From: Planotetraspora mira
GTDB lineage: Bacteria; Actinomycetota; Actinomycetes; Streptosporangiales; Streptosporangiaceae
Reading direction: 5' to 3'
Length of the DNA stretch: 64,000 nucleotides
NCBI RefSeq assembly: GCF_016863275.1
Contig: NZ_BOOO01000041.1
Span: 62,001 to 126,000, forward strand
Each line of letters begins with the position of its first letter. Position 1 is the stretch's first letter. The position numbers and the translations under genes were made by a program. Below are positions 15,892 to 24,679 of this stretch, in pieces. The notes beneath the pieces were generated by a model. It did no database searches, was not told the DNA's origin, and was given only the letters and a program-made list of their open reading frames with translations.

Positions 15892-16960
15892 CGTGCTCGG
15901 AGACCGGAACCGCCGCCGCGACGTCCGAGGACGCCGAGACCAGTACGGGCCGTTCCACGAGCTCGACCCGCACGCGAGTGCCGGGCGCGAGCCGTACGGT
16001 GTCGTGACCGGGCACGTCGGCGAGCATCTCGAGGTCGCCGAGCTGGACCCGCAGCCGTGAGGTCGACCCGCGGAACGAGGAGACCAGGATCATCGCCTCG
16101 GAGCTCGGGTCCGGCGTGACGATCACGGTCTCCGGGCGGACGAGCACCTCGACGTCGGACGTCGCGGGGACGTCGCCCTCCACGGGCAGGTCCTGACCGA
16201 GGACGGTCACCGTACGCCCGGACAGCTTGCCGGGAATGCGGTTCATCGTGCCGACGAACTCCGCCACGAACGCCGTCGTGGGCCGGTCGTACAGCGTCGC
16301 CGGGTCGGCCACCTGCTCCAGGCGGCCCGCTCGCAGCACGGCGACCCGGTCGGCCATGGACAGGGCCTCCTCCTGGTCGTGCGTCACGAAGATCGTCGTG
16401 ATGCCGAGCGAGAGCTGCAGCCGCCGGATCTCCTCGCGGAGGGTGACCCGGACCTTGGCGTCGAGCGCGGACAGCGGCTCGTCGAGCAGCAGCACGCGCG
16501 GCTCCAGGGCGAGCGCACGGGCGAGCGCCACCCGCTGCTGCTGTCCACCCGACAACTGGTGCGGGTACCGCTCACCGATCTGCGGCAGGCCGATCAGTTC
16601 CAGCAGTTCCTGGGCGCGGGCGTGCCGCTTCGCGGCGGCGACCTTGCGGACCCGCAGGCCGAAGGCCACGTTGTCCCGGATGCTCAGGTTCGGGAAGAGG
16701 CTGTAGGACTGGAAGACCATGCCCGCGTCACGCCGGTTGGCGGGCACCCGGGTGATGTCGGCGCCGTCGATCAGCACGGCGCCCTCATCCGGCTGCTCGA
16801 AACCCGCGACGCACCGCAGGGCGGTGGTCTTGCCGCATCCCGACGGCCCGAGCAGGGCGATCAGCTCGCCCGGCTCGATGGTGAGATCCAGCCCGTCCAG
16901 CGCGGTGGTGCCGGAGAAATTCCGGCGCAGCCCGCGCAGCTCCACCTTGGCCCCGTTCAT
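15881..16960 (-). CDS. ABC importer ATPase (PotA/FbpC-like)
   Basis: The 359-residue protein has Walker A GPSGCGKTT, Q-loop MVFQSYSLFP, signature LSGGQQQRVAL, Walker B VLLLDEPLSALD, and H-loop FVTHDQEEAL. A C-terminal TOBE-like domain follows (residues 240-350). This is the architecture of the ATPases for spermidine/putrescine, ferric iron, phosphonate and thiamine importers. It overlaps the preceding permease gene by 4 bp (ATGA) and energises the two permeases upstream in the operon. Confidence 0.93.
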   Translation of the reverse strand: MNGAKVELRGLRRNFSGTTALDGLDLTIEPGELIALLGPSGCGKTTALRCVAGFEQPDEGAVLIDGADITRVPANRRDAGMVFQSYSLFPNLSIRDNVAFGLRVRKVAAAKRHARAQELLELIGLPQIGERYPHQLSGGQQQRVALARALALEPRVLLLDEPLSALDAKVRVTLREEIRRLQLSLGITTIFVTHDQEEALSMADRVAVLRAGRLEQVADPATLYDRPTTAFVAEFVGTMNRIPGKLSGRTVTVLGQDLPVEGDVPATSDVEVLVRPETVIVTPDPSSEAMILVSSFRGSTSRLRVQLGDLEMLADVPGHDTVRLAPGTRVRVELVERPVLVSASSDVAAAVPVSEHDVV

Positions 16961-17847
16961 GAGCCACTCCTTTGCCTAGCGCCGGCGGACGACAGGACGA
17001 GCAGCAGCAGCCAGGTGATCAGGAGGCTGAACACCGAGACGGCCACGGAGACCTGCGCCTGTGAGCCGGAGATCGTGTAGATCCAGACGGGGAAGGTCTG
17101 GTAGTGGAGAAGCGACGCGATCGTGAACTCTCCGAGGACGAGCGCCAGCGTGAGGAAGGACGCACTGGCCAAGGCGGACCTCAGGTTGGGCACGATCACC
17201 CGGAAGAGCAGGTGCGGCCACGAGGCGCCGAGATTCCTGGCCGCCTCCACGAGGGTGCGCGCGTCGAGGGCGCCCAATCCCGCGTCGAGGGCCCGGTAGA
17301 CGAACGGCAGCGCCAGGATGACGTAGGCCAGCACCAGCACCACGGGGAAGTCGGGATTCTGCGCCGCGATGATGGTCTGGAAGAACGGGGTGTCCGCCAG
17401 ATGGTCGGGTCCCCACTGCAGGATCGTGGTGATGCCGGCGACGAAGGTGATCGGCGGCACGACCAGGGGGAGCGTGCAGAGGATCTCCAGGACCGGCTTC
17501 AGCTTCGGCACGCTGAGCCGTACGGCCAGCATGGCGGGCAACGTCAGCAGCAGGACCACCACGATCGTGGCGACGCCGAGCCCGAGCGAGAGCAGCAGCG
17601 ACTTGCCGAAGCCCTCGGCCGACAGGATCTGCCCGTAGGCGTCCAGCGTGAAGCCCTTGCTGGCGTCCTTGACGGTGAACGTGAACGAGGCGATCAGCGG
17701 GACCAGGAAGTAGACCGCCGCCACCAGGAGGACCACGCCGCGCCACACCCGGATCCGGCGTGGCCTGCCGGCCCTGCCGCCGGGTCCTGCGGCGATGGCC
17801 GGGGGAGTGACCGGAGCCATCGGGCCCGCGGGAGTCAGCGCAGCCAT
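16957..17847 (-). CDS. ABC importer permease 2
   Basis: The 296-residue protein has six helices and the EAA loop of binding-protein-dependent permeases (LVEAARNLGASWPHLLFRVIVP, in outline), which contacts the ATPase. It begins with a Pro/Gly/Ala-rich cytoplasmic stretch. It overlaps the upstream permease gene by 13 bp and the ATPase gene by 4 bp. The two permeases form the heterodimeric channel. Confidence 0.92.
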   Translation of the reverse strand: MAALTPAGPMAPVTPPAIAAGPGGRAGRPRRIRVWRGVVLLVAAVYFLVPLIASFTFTVKDASKGFTLDAYGQILSAEGFGKSLLLSLGLGVATIVVVLLLTLPAMLAVRLSVPKLKPVLEILCTLPLVVPPITFVAGITTILQWGPDHLADTPFFQTIIAAQNPDFPVVLVLAYVILALPFVYRALDAGLGALDARTLVEAARNLGASWPHLLFRVIVPNLRSALASASFLTLALVLGEFTIASLLHYQTFPVWIYTISGSQAQVSVAVSVFSLLITWLLLLVLSSAGARQRSGS

Positions 17848-18716
17848 CGGGCGCTCCTTCGCTGCAGCGGCAGGTAGACCGCCATGACGAGCCCCGCGAC
17901 GACGATCATGTCCAGGCTGAGGGCCAGCGCGACGTTCTCGTGGCCGATGAGGACGTTGCCGGACAGCGCGTTGGCGATCTGCAGGGTGACCAGGGGGACG
18001 GTCCCTCCGACCATCGCCGCCGCCGTCGCGTAGGCCGCGAAGGCGCCGCCGAACAGCAGGACGACCCCGCCCAGCAGTGTCGGCGTCAGCACCGGGATCC
18101 CGACGTGCCGCCAGTACTGCCAGGTGTTCGCGCCGTTGTTCTGGGCCGCCTCACGCCACTGCGGGCGCAGGCCGTCCAGTGCCGGCACGACCACGACGAC
18201 CATCAGCGGGATGGAGAAGTACAGATAGACCAGGGTGAGGCCCCAGAAGTTGTAGAGGCTCCACCCGGCCGAGTCGAGGCCGAGGGCGGAGGTGACCACG
18301 CCGGAGTTGCCGAGCGTGGCGATCCAGGCGAAGGCCAGGGGGATGCCGCCGAAGTTGGACAGCACTCCCGACGCCGTGAGCACCGCCTCGCGCAGCAGCC
18401 GGAACCGCGAGGTGACCACGGCCTGGGCGAGGAACGTGCCCAGTAGCGCGCCGACGACCGCGACGAGCGCCGAAAGCTTCACGCTTCCGAGCAGGGCGGT
18501 GAGGTAGGCGCCCTGCAGCGAGTCGGTGACGTTCGCGGCGCTGAGCGTGCCCTCCCGGGTGAACGTCCCGCCAAGGATGATCACGAGGGGCACGCCGAAG
18601 ACGAGGACGACGAAGGCCAGCAGCGGCACGGTCGCGAGCCAGCTCTTCGACTTCTTCGGGCGGCTCCCGCCGCCGGCGGCGGCGGGAGCGGTATGGACGG
18701 GGGACTGGACCGTCAT
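17835..18716 (-). CDS. ABC importer permease 1
   Basis: The 293-residue permease has a Ser/Pro/Gly-rich N-terminus, then six hydrophobic helices. The EAA-type loop (LRPQWREAAQNNGANTWQYW) is followed by RHVGIPVLTPTLLGGVVLLF. It is PotB-like. Its start overlaps the stop of the binding-protein gene by one base (TGATG), so expression is tightly coupled. Confidence 0.92.
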   Translation of the reverse strand: MTVQSPVHTAPAAAGGGSRPKKSKSWLATVPLLAFVVLVFGVPLVIILGGTFTREGTLSAANVTDSLQGAYLTALLGSVKLSALVAVVGALLGTFLAQAVVTSRFRLLREAVLTASGVLSNFGGIPLAFAWIATLGNSGVVTSALGLDSAGWSLYNFWGLTLVYLYFSIPLMVVVVVPALDGLRPQWREAAQNNGANTWQYWRHVGIPVLTPTLLGGVVLLFGGAFAAYATAAAMVGGTVPLVTLQIANALSGNVLIGHENVALALSLDMIVVAGLVMAVYLPLQRRSARWLR

Positions 18717-19870
18717 CAGCCGGAGACCGCCGCGCCCCAGCCGCTCGCCAGGGCCGCCTTGGCCTTGTCGACCTGCTCAGGCGTGGGGAAGGTCGGGGTG
18801 CCGTCGACCTGGGGAAGCTGGGCGACCAGGGTGGCGTCGGCGGTGCCGTCGGCCTGCATCGCGGGCAGCAGCACCGGGCGGGCGTAGCCCTTCAGCCACA
18901 GGTTCTGGCCCTCGGCGCTGTAGAGGAACTCCTCCCAGAGGCGGGCGGCCGCGGGGTGGGGAGCCGACTTGTTGATCGCCTGGGAGTAGTAGCTGGCGTA
19001 CTTGCCGTCGGTCGGGATGGCGATCTTCCAGTCGACGCCCTTGCCGGCGAACTCCTTGGAGTAGCTCGCGTTGAGGTAGTCCCAGTCGATGCTGATCGGC
19101 GTCTCACCCTTCTCGACCGTGGCCGGGGTGGACTCGACGGGGTTGTAGTTGCCGGACTGCTTGAGCTTCTTGAAGAAGTCGAGGCCGGGCTGGATGTCGT
19201 CGAAGGAGCCCTGGTTGGCCAGCGCGGCGGCGTACACGCCGGCGAAGGCCGAACCCGACTTGGTCGGGTCGCCGTTCATGGCGACCTTGCCCTTGTACTC
19301 GGGCTTCAGCAGGTCCGCGAAGGTCGCCGGGCAGGTGGTGACCTTCTTGGCGTCGCAGCCGATGGAGACGTAGCCGCCGTAGTCGTAGAACCAGGCGCCG
19401 TTCGTGTCCTTCTGGCCGTCGGGGATCTTGTCCCAGCTCTGCACCTTGTAGTTCGCGAACAGGCCCTCCTGCGCGCCGCTGAGGGCGAAGGCGGCGCCGA
19501 GGTCGAGGACGTCGGGGGCGCGGTCCTGGCCCTTCAGGGTCTTGACGGCGTTGATCTCGTCCTGGCTGGAGCCGTCAGGGTTGTCGCTGTTGACCTTGAT
19601 ACCGTACTTGGTCGTGAAGGCCTGGATGATCTCGCCGTAGTTCGCCCAGTCCGGCGGAAGGGTGATGACGTTGAGCTGGCCTTCCTTCTTGGCGGCCTCA
19701 ACCAGCTTGTCGAGCCCGCCGAGGTCCGCGGCGGAGGTCGCCGTGGCGGCGCTGGGGCCGGTGCCACCGGAAGCGGTCGTCGTGTCCGACTTCGGGGCGG
19801 AGCCGCATGCGGCGGCTGTCAAGGTGGCTACGGTTAGCGCGGCCATAACGCCGGCGATACGAGTGGACAA
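18716..19870 (-). CDS. ABC importer substrate-binding lipoprotein
   Basis: The start is TTG 19870, supported by GGGAGG six bases upstream. A lipoprotein signal peptide (VATLTAAACGS, lipobox Cys near residue 22) would anchor it outside the membrane. The body resembles the family-1 binding proteins for iron, thiamine, phosphonate or sugar phosphates (VITLPPDWANYGEII, VLDLGAAFALSG, KGETPISIDWDYL). First gene of the operon. With a phosphatase at the operon end and a UTRA-domain regulator opposite, a phosphorylated or phosphonate ligand is a reasonable guess, but nothing in the sequence proves it. Confidence 0.9.
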   Translation of the reverse strand: MSTRIAGVMAALTVATLTAAACGSAPKSDTTTASGGTGPSAATATSAADLGGLDKLVEAAKKEGQLNVITLPPDWANYGEIIQAFTTKYGIKVNSDNPDGSSQDEINAVKTLKGQDRAPDVLDLGAAFALSGAQEGLFANYKVQSWDKIPDGQKDTNGAWFYDYGGYVSIGCDAKKVTTCPATFADLLKPEYKGKVAMNGDPTKSGSAFAGVYAAALANQGSFDDIQPGLDFFKKLKQSGNYNPVESTPATVEKGETPISIDWDYLNASYSKEFAGKGVDWKIAIPTDGKYASYYSQAINKSAPHPAAARLWEEFLYSAEGQNLWLKGYARPVLLPAMQADGTADATLVAQLPQVDGTPTFPTPEQVDKAKAALASGWGAAVSG

Positions 19871-19912
19871 CGGGTGCCTCCCACTGAGATATGTGGATCG
19901 AACCTAAAGCAA

Positions 19913-19926
19913 CTTGTACAAACAAG
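19913..19926. promoter_or_regulatory. Candidate GntR operator between divergent genes
   Basis: CTTGTACAAACAAG contains the perfect palindrome TTGTACAA and the arms CTTGT/ACAAG. It lies in the 113-bp gap between the TTG start of the binding-protein gene and the GntR gene, 43 bp from one and 57 bp from the other, which suits repression of both directions by the GntR protein. Confidence 0.5.
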
Positions 19927-19983
19927 CGAGACCAGTAAGTCGCACATTGATGTCAATAATGTGAACGGAGAGGTACCGGAACG

Positions 19984-20721
19984 ATGGCGCGTTATGAACA
20001 CATCGCGGGAGAACTGCGGGACGCGATCGTCCGGGGCGATTATCCGATCGGGGCTCAGCTCCCCACGGAGGCTGAGCTGGCCTCCCGTTTCAACGCGGCG
20101 CGCGGAACGGTCCGCCAGGCCGTCGCCGTACTGGTCGCGGAAGGGCTCGTCGGCACCCGGCAGGGTGCGCGGCGGATCGTGCTCGGCAGCGAGCGCAGCC
20201 AGAGCTTCGCCGAGTTGCACAGCTTCGCCCAGTGGGCGCGCTCGGTCGGCCACCAGGCCGGCGGCCTCGTGCTGGACTCCCATCGCCGTCCGTCCACCCC
20301 GTCTGAGGCGGTACGGCTCGCGATCACACCCGGCGAGGAGGTCCTCGTCGTGGTCCGGCTTCGCCGTCTCGACGGCGAGCCCGTCCTGGTGGAGCGGACC
20401 GTTTACGCGAGCTGGATCGCGCCGGCCGTGGAGAAGCTCGACCCGGCCTGCGAGTCCGTCACCCAGGAACTCTACGAGGCGGTCGGCCTCGTCTTCGCCT
20501 ACGGCGAGCACCTGATCGACGCCGTCGCCGCGGGGGCCGAGGACGCGCGACTGCTCGGCGTCCGCCGCGGCAGCCCCCTGCTGCGCCAGCGGCGCACGAC
20601 CACGAGTCAGGAGGGGCGCCCGGTCGAGTGCTCCGACGACCGTTATCGGGCGGGCAGCGTCACCTTCAGCATCCGGAACTCCACGACCGCGAACTCCCTG
20701 GTCCGCAGGGCTGGAGACTGA
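19984..20721 (+). CDS. GntR-family (HutC/UTRA) transcriptional regulator
   Basis: The N-terminal winged helix is clear: YEHIAGELRDAIVRGDYPIG, QLPTEAELASRFNAARGTVR, then VLVAEGLVGTRQGARRIV. The C-terminal UTRA domain (VVVRLRRLDGEPVLVERTVY; the tail SPLLRQRRTTTSQEGRPVEC; DRYRAGSVTFSIRN) binds small ligands, often phosphorylated sugars or phosphonates. It is divergent from the ABC/HAD operon and is presumably its repressor. The length, 245 aa, is normal. Confidence 0.92.
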   Translation: MARYEHIAGELRDAIVRGDYPIGAQLPTEAELASRFNAARGTVRQAVAVLVAEGLVGTRQGARRIVLGSERSQSFAELHSFAQWARSVGHQAGGLVLDSHRRPSTPSEAVRLAITPGEEVLVVVRLRRLDGEPVLVERTVYASWIAPAVEKLDPACESVTQELYEAVGLVFAYGEHLIDAVAAGAEDARLLGVRRGSPLLRQRRTTTSQEGRPVECSDDRYRAGSVTFSIRNSTTANSLVRRAGD

Positions 20722-20787
20722 CCCGCCGCCGGGTCGGGAAGATCCGCGACGCGCGCCGTCGATGTGGCGACTTGCGTTCGATCTCCT

Positions 20788-20803
20788 GGGAACGTATGTT
20801 CGA
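20788..20803. promoter_or_regulatory. LexA (SOS) box
   Basis: GAACGTATGTTCGA matches the actinobacterial SOS box TCGAACRNRYGTTCGA at all positions except the first two. It lies about 75 bp upstream of the DUF6504-dnaE2 pair, where LexA would repress until DNA damage. Confidence 0.85.
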
Positions 20804-20877
20804 AGTAGCGGGCATTCTGCCCGATTGATCCGCCCGTCTTCCCCCGGGTGGCAGTGAAGCCACAGGGAGAAGACGTC

Positions 20878-21144
20878 TTGAGCAGACTCTACGGTGATCC
20901 GATCGAGGTGTGGGTCCGGGACGGTCAGCCTGCTCAGTTCGTCTGGCGGGACCGGCTCTATGCCGTACGGCAGGTGCAGGACCACTGGGTGGTCGCGCGC
21001 GAATGGTGGAAGACCAACGACGCCGACCCCGGCGAGCGGCGGTTCTGGCGGCTCGAGGCTGCCGCGGGCAGGGACGTCGGCACCTACGAACTGCGCTTCG
21101 ACACCGCGAGCGGCGGATGGCTCCTCCTGAGGGCCTGGGACTGA
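20878..21144 (+). CDS. DUF6504-type protein of the dnaE2 mutagenesis cassette
   Basis: A small Trp-rich protein (SRLYGDPIEVWVRDGQPAQF, VWRDRLYAVRQV, WVVAREWW) of the kind that accompanies imuB and dnaE2 in actinomycetes. TTG 20878 has GGGAG 9 bases upstream and gives 88 aa; GTG 20848 in the same frame would add ten residues. It sits between a LexA box and dnaE2, so it is probably part of the damage-induced unit. Its molecular role is unknown. Confidence 0.78.
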   Translation: MSRLYGDPIEVWVRDGQPAQFVWRDRLYAVRQVQDHWVVAREWWKTNDADPGERRFWRLEAAAGRDVGTYELRFDTASGGWLLLRAWD

Positions 21145-21181
21145 TGGGAACGATCCGGGGTTTCCGATCAGGGGGGCTCTG

Positions 21182-24100
21182 ATGACCTCCTTCACCCATC
21201 TGCACGTGGCCTCGGCCTACTCGCTCCGGTACGGCACGGCCTTCCCCGGCGCCCTCGTCCGGAGGGCGGCCGAGCAGGGCATGGACGCCCTCGCGCTGAC
21301 CGACCGCGACGGTCTCTACGGCGCGGTCAAGCACATCCAGGCGTGCCATGCCGACGACATCGACCCGATCGTCGGCGTCGACCTCGCGACCGAGACGCGG
21401 CCGGCCCGGCCGGGGGACGACCCGGCGCGGATCGTCGTGCTCGCCCGCTCCGGCGGCTGGGCCGCCCTGTGCCGTCTGGTCACCGCGGCCCACCACGTGG
21501 GGGAGCGGGGCGAGCCGTACGTGACGCCGGGGATGGTGGCCGAGCACGCGACGGGTCCCGACGGGGACCCCCGGCTGGTGGTGATGCTCGGCCCGCGTTC
21601 CGGCGTCGGCCGTGCGGTCGCGGAGCGGCGGGACGACCAGGCCAGGACCCTGCTGGCCGCCTGGCGCTCCGTGGTGCCCGACCTGGTCGTCGAGTTGTCC
21701 GACCTGTTCGGCTACCACGACGCGAACGTCGCCACCCGGATGCTCGCGCTGGCCGGCTCGATGGGCGTGCCCGCCGTGCTCACCAACGCGGTGCGCTACC
21801 TCGACGCCGCCGGCCACCAGGTCGGCAACGTGCTCGACGCGGCACGCAAGCTCGTGCCCCTGCACACGCGGCACGTCGAGAACCCCACCGCGCACGCCTA
21901 CCTGAAGGACGGCGGCGAGATGGCCCGCATCGCCTTCAAGATCTGCGGGGGAGACGCCGACCGTGCGGCGCGTCTGCTGGCGCAGACGCGCCGCGTCGCG
22001 GACGACTGCCGGCTGGACCCCGTCGAGATCGTCCCGCTTTTGGACGAGGACGACCCCCGGCTGCACCTGCCGGAGATCGGCGAGGATCCGGTCCCGCTGT
22101 TGCGGCACCGGTGCGAGGACGGGCTGATCGACCGCGGCATGGCCCGCTCGCGCGACGCCAGGGACCGTCTCGCCGCCGAGTTGGACATCATCGAGAAGAA
22201 GCGCTTGTCCGGATATTTCATCTCAGTCGCTGGCATCACGGACATGATCCGTTCGATGGGCATCCGCTGCGCGATCCGGGGCTCCGGCGCGGGCAGCCTG
22301 GTCAACCACCTCATCGGCATCGGTGAGGTGAACCCCCTCGAGCACGGCCTGCTGATGGAGCGCTTCCTCTCCGAGGGGCGCCGCGGCCTGCCCGACATCG
22401 ACGTCGACGTGGAGTCCGCCCGCCGCCTCGACTGCTACCGGGCCATCCTCGGCCGGTACGGCGAGGCGCGCGTGGCCTGCGTCTCCATGATGGAGACCTA
22501 CCGCGCCCGCAGCGCGCTCCGCGACGTGGGAGCGGCCATGGGCCTGCCGCCGCACGAGATCGACGTCATCGCCAAGGCGTTTCCGCATGTCAGGGCCAAG
22601 CAGATCCGCGCAGCCCTGTCCGACCTGCCCGAGTTGCGCGACAGCGGGCTCAACGACCGGTCGCTGCAGAACATGTTCCGGCTGGCGGAGAGGCTCGACG
22701 GGCTGCCCCGGCACATCGCGCTCCACCCGTGCGGGGTGCTGATCGGCAACTCCACCCTCCGCGACCGGACGCCCGTGGAGCGCAGCCTGCTCGACTTCCC
22801 GATGTCGCAGTTCGACAAGGACGACGTCGAGGAGGCCGGCCTGCTCAAGCTCGACGTGCTCGGCGTGCGCATGCAGTCGTCGCTGGCCTACTCGCTGCGG
22901 GAGATCGAGAGAGTCGACGGCCGGAAGATCGACCTGGACGCCGTCCCCCATGACGACCAGCCCACCTACGACATGATCCGCACCGGCCGCACGCTCGGCT
23001 GTTTCCAGATCGAGTCACCGGGCCAGCGGGAGTTGGTGGCCAAGCTCGAGCCCCGGACCATGCACGACCTGATCGTGGACATCTCGCTGTTCCGGCCGGG
23101 ACCGGTCAACTCCGACATGGTCACCCCCTACCTGGAGGCCAGGCACGGCTACCGCGAGCCGTACTACCCGCACGAGAGGCTGAGGGGCGCGCTCCGGGAG
23201 ACCAACGGGGTGGTCGTCTTCCACGAGCAGGTCCTGAGGATCATCGATGTGATGACGGGGAAGGGCCTGTCGTTCGCGGAGAAGATGCGCCGCACCCTCG
23301 GGACCCCGGCGGGCCGGGAGATCGTCCGGTCGTGGTTCGTTCCGCTCGCCGGGGAGAACGGCTTCGACGACGCCACGGTCGACAAGGCGTGGAAGGTGCT
23401 CGACGCGTTCGGCGGGTTCGGGTTCTGCAAGGCGCACGCGGCGGCGTTCGCGCTGCCCACCTACCAGTCGGCCTGGCTCAAACGGCACCACGCGGCCGCC
23501 TTCTTCGCCGGAGTGCTCACCCACGAGCCCGGCATGTACCCCAACCGCGTGATCCTCGACGAGGCCCGCCAGTGCGGGGTCGACATCCTTCCGCTGGACA
23601 TCAACCGCTCGGGCAGGGAATGGCTCGTGGAGCGGACGGGTCCCGTCGCGCACGACCGGCCGGGTGAGCTCAGGATCGGTGAGATCGGGCGTGGGTACGG
23701 CCTGCGCGTGCCGTTCTCCGCGGTCAAGGGGGCGAGCGACGCGGAGGTCGACCGGATGGTCGCGGGCCGGCCGTACACCTCGATGGCCGACTTCTGGGAA
23801 CGGGCCCGCCCCTCGCGCCCGACGGCCGAGCGGATCGTCGAGGTCGGCGGCCTCGACGCGCTGTACGGCCTGCGGCCGGGCGAGCCCCGATGGCGTCCCG
23901 GCGAGCTGACGCGGCGCGACCTGGTCGCCCAGGTGGGCGCCCTGGATCGGGCGTCCTCGACGGGCGTGAGCGCGTCCGGAGCGGCCGTGCAGCTTCCGAT
24001 GGGGTTCACCGAACAGGTCACGCCGGGGGAGTTGCCGGAGATGACCGAGGTCGAGGCGGTCGAGGCGGAGCTGTCGATCCTCGGCATGGACGTCAGCCGT

Positions 24101-24679
24101 CACGTGATCGGCTTCCACGACGAGCTTCTCGACGCCATCGGCGTGACCAGGTCGAAGGACCTGCTGAAGCGGCGCAACGGGGCGGAGATCCTGGTCGCGG
24201 GGGTGAAGGTGGCCACCCAGACCCCGGCCGTGCGCTCGGGTCAGCGGGTCATCTTCGCGACACTCGACGACTCGACCGGTCCGATCGACCTGACGTTCTT
24301 CGAGTCGGTGCAGGCGCACACCGCGGCCACGGTGTTCGGGTCGTGGCTCCTGCTGGCCCGGGGCGTGGTCAGGCGCACCGGTGGGAGGGCCGTCTCGCTG
24401 CGGGCCGTCCACTGCTGGAACCTGCACGACCTCGACCGGCTGTGGCGGGCCGAGGGCATCGGCGCCGTCCGCGCAGTGCTGAGCGAGCCGCCTTCCTCCG
24501 GCACGGGTGTGGGCGGGCGGCCCATCGAGTACGGCAACGGCTTCCGGCTCTCGCCCTACTCCGATATCGGGCCGACTCCCGGGGCGCGGGAAGGACGGAT
24601 CCGCGGCCATCCGGCGGAACCCCAGCGCCGGCTCTGGCATGCCAGCTCGGGCAGCTCGGGCCCGGCACCCGGGCGGTGA
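21182..24679 (+). CDS. dnaE2: Error-prone DNA polymerase III alpha subunit DnaE2
   Basis: The 1165-residue protein has the N-terminal PHP domain (FTHLHVASAYSLRYG, ALALTDRDGLYGAVK). The C-family polymerase core contains the catalytic Asp motif PDIDVDVES near residue 404 and GSGAGSLVNHLIGI before it. The finger region includes VDISLFRPGPVNSDMVTPYL and FGFCKAHAAAFALPTYQSAWL in outline, then an OB-fold near the C-terminus. It replicates damaged DNA with mutagenesis and normally works with ImuA' and ImuB; neither is next to it here. The LexA box upstream indicates SOS control. The last 124 bases are overlapped by a gene on the other strand. Confidence 0.95.
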   Translation: MTSFTHLHVASAYSLRYGTAFPGALVRRAAEQGMDALALTDRDGLYGAVKHIQACHADDIDPIVGVDLATETRPARPGDDPARIVVLARSGGWAALCRLVTAAHHVGERGEPYVTPGMVAEHATGPDGDPRLVVMLGPRSGVGRAVAERRDDQARTLLAAWRSVVPDLVVELSDLFGYHDANVATRMLALAGSMGVPAVLTNAVRYLDAAGHQVGNVLDAARKLVPLHTRHVENPTAHAYLKDGGEMARIAFKICGGDADRAARLLAQTRRVADDCRLDPVEIVPLLDEDDPRLHLPEIGEDPVPLLRHRCEDGLIDRGMARSRDARDRLAAELDIIEKKRLSGYFISVAGITDMIRSMGIRCAIRGSGAGSLVNHLIGIGEVNPLEHGLLMERFLSEGRRGLPDIDVDVESARRLDCYRAILGRYGEARVACVSMMETYRARSALRDVGAAMGLPPHEIDVIAKAFPHVRAKQIRAALSDLPELRDSGLNDRSLQNMFRLAERLDGLPRHIALHPCGVLIGNSTLRDRTPVERSLLDFPMSQFDKDDVEEAGLLKLDVLGVRMQSSLAYSLREIERVDGRKIDLDAVPHDDQPTYDMIRTGRTLGCFQIESPGQRELVAKLEPRTMHDLIVDISLFRPGPVNSDMVTPYLEARHGYREPYYPHERLRGALRETNGVVVFHEQVLRIIDVMTGKGLSFAEKMRRTLGTPAGREIVRSWFVPLAGENGFDDATVDKAWKVLDAFGGFGFCKAHAAAFALPTYQSAWLKRHHAAAFFAGVLTHEPGMYPNRVILDEARQCGVDILPLDINRSGREWLVERTGPVAHDRPGELRIGEIGRGYGLRVPFSAVKGASDAEVDRMVAGRPYTSMADFWERARPSRPTAERIVEVGGLDALYGLRPGEPRWRPGELTRRDLVAQVGALDRASSTGVSASGAAVQLPMGFTEQVTPGELPEMTEVEAVEAELSILGMDVSRHVIGFHDELLDAIGVTRSKDLLKRRNGAEILVAGVKVATQTPAVRSGQRVIFATLDDSTGPIDLTFFESVQAHTAATVFGSWLLLARGVVRRTGGRAVSLRAVHCWNLHDLDRLWRAEGIGAVRAVLSEPPSSGTGVGGRPIEYGNGFRLSPYSDIGPTPGAREGRIRGHPAEPQRRLWHASSGSSGPAPGR

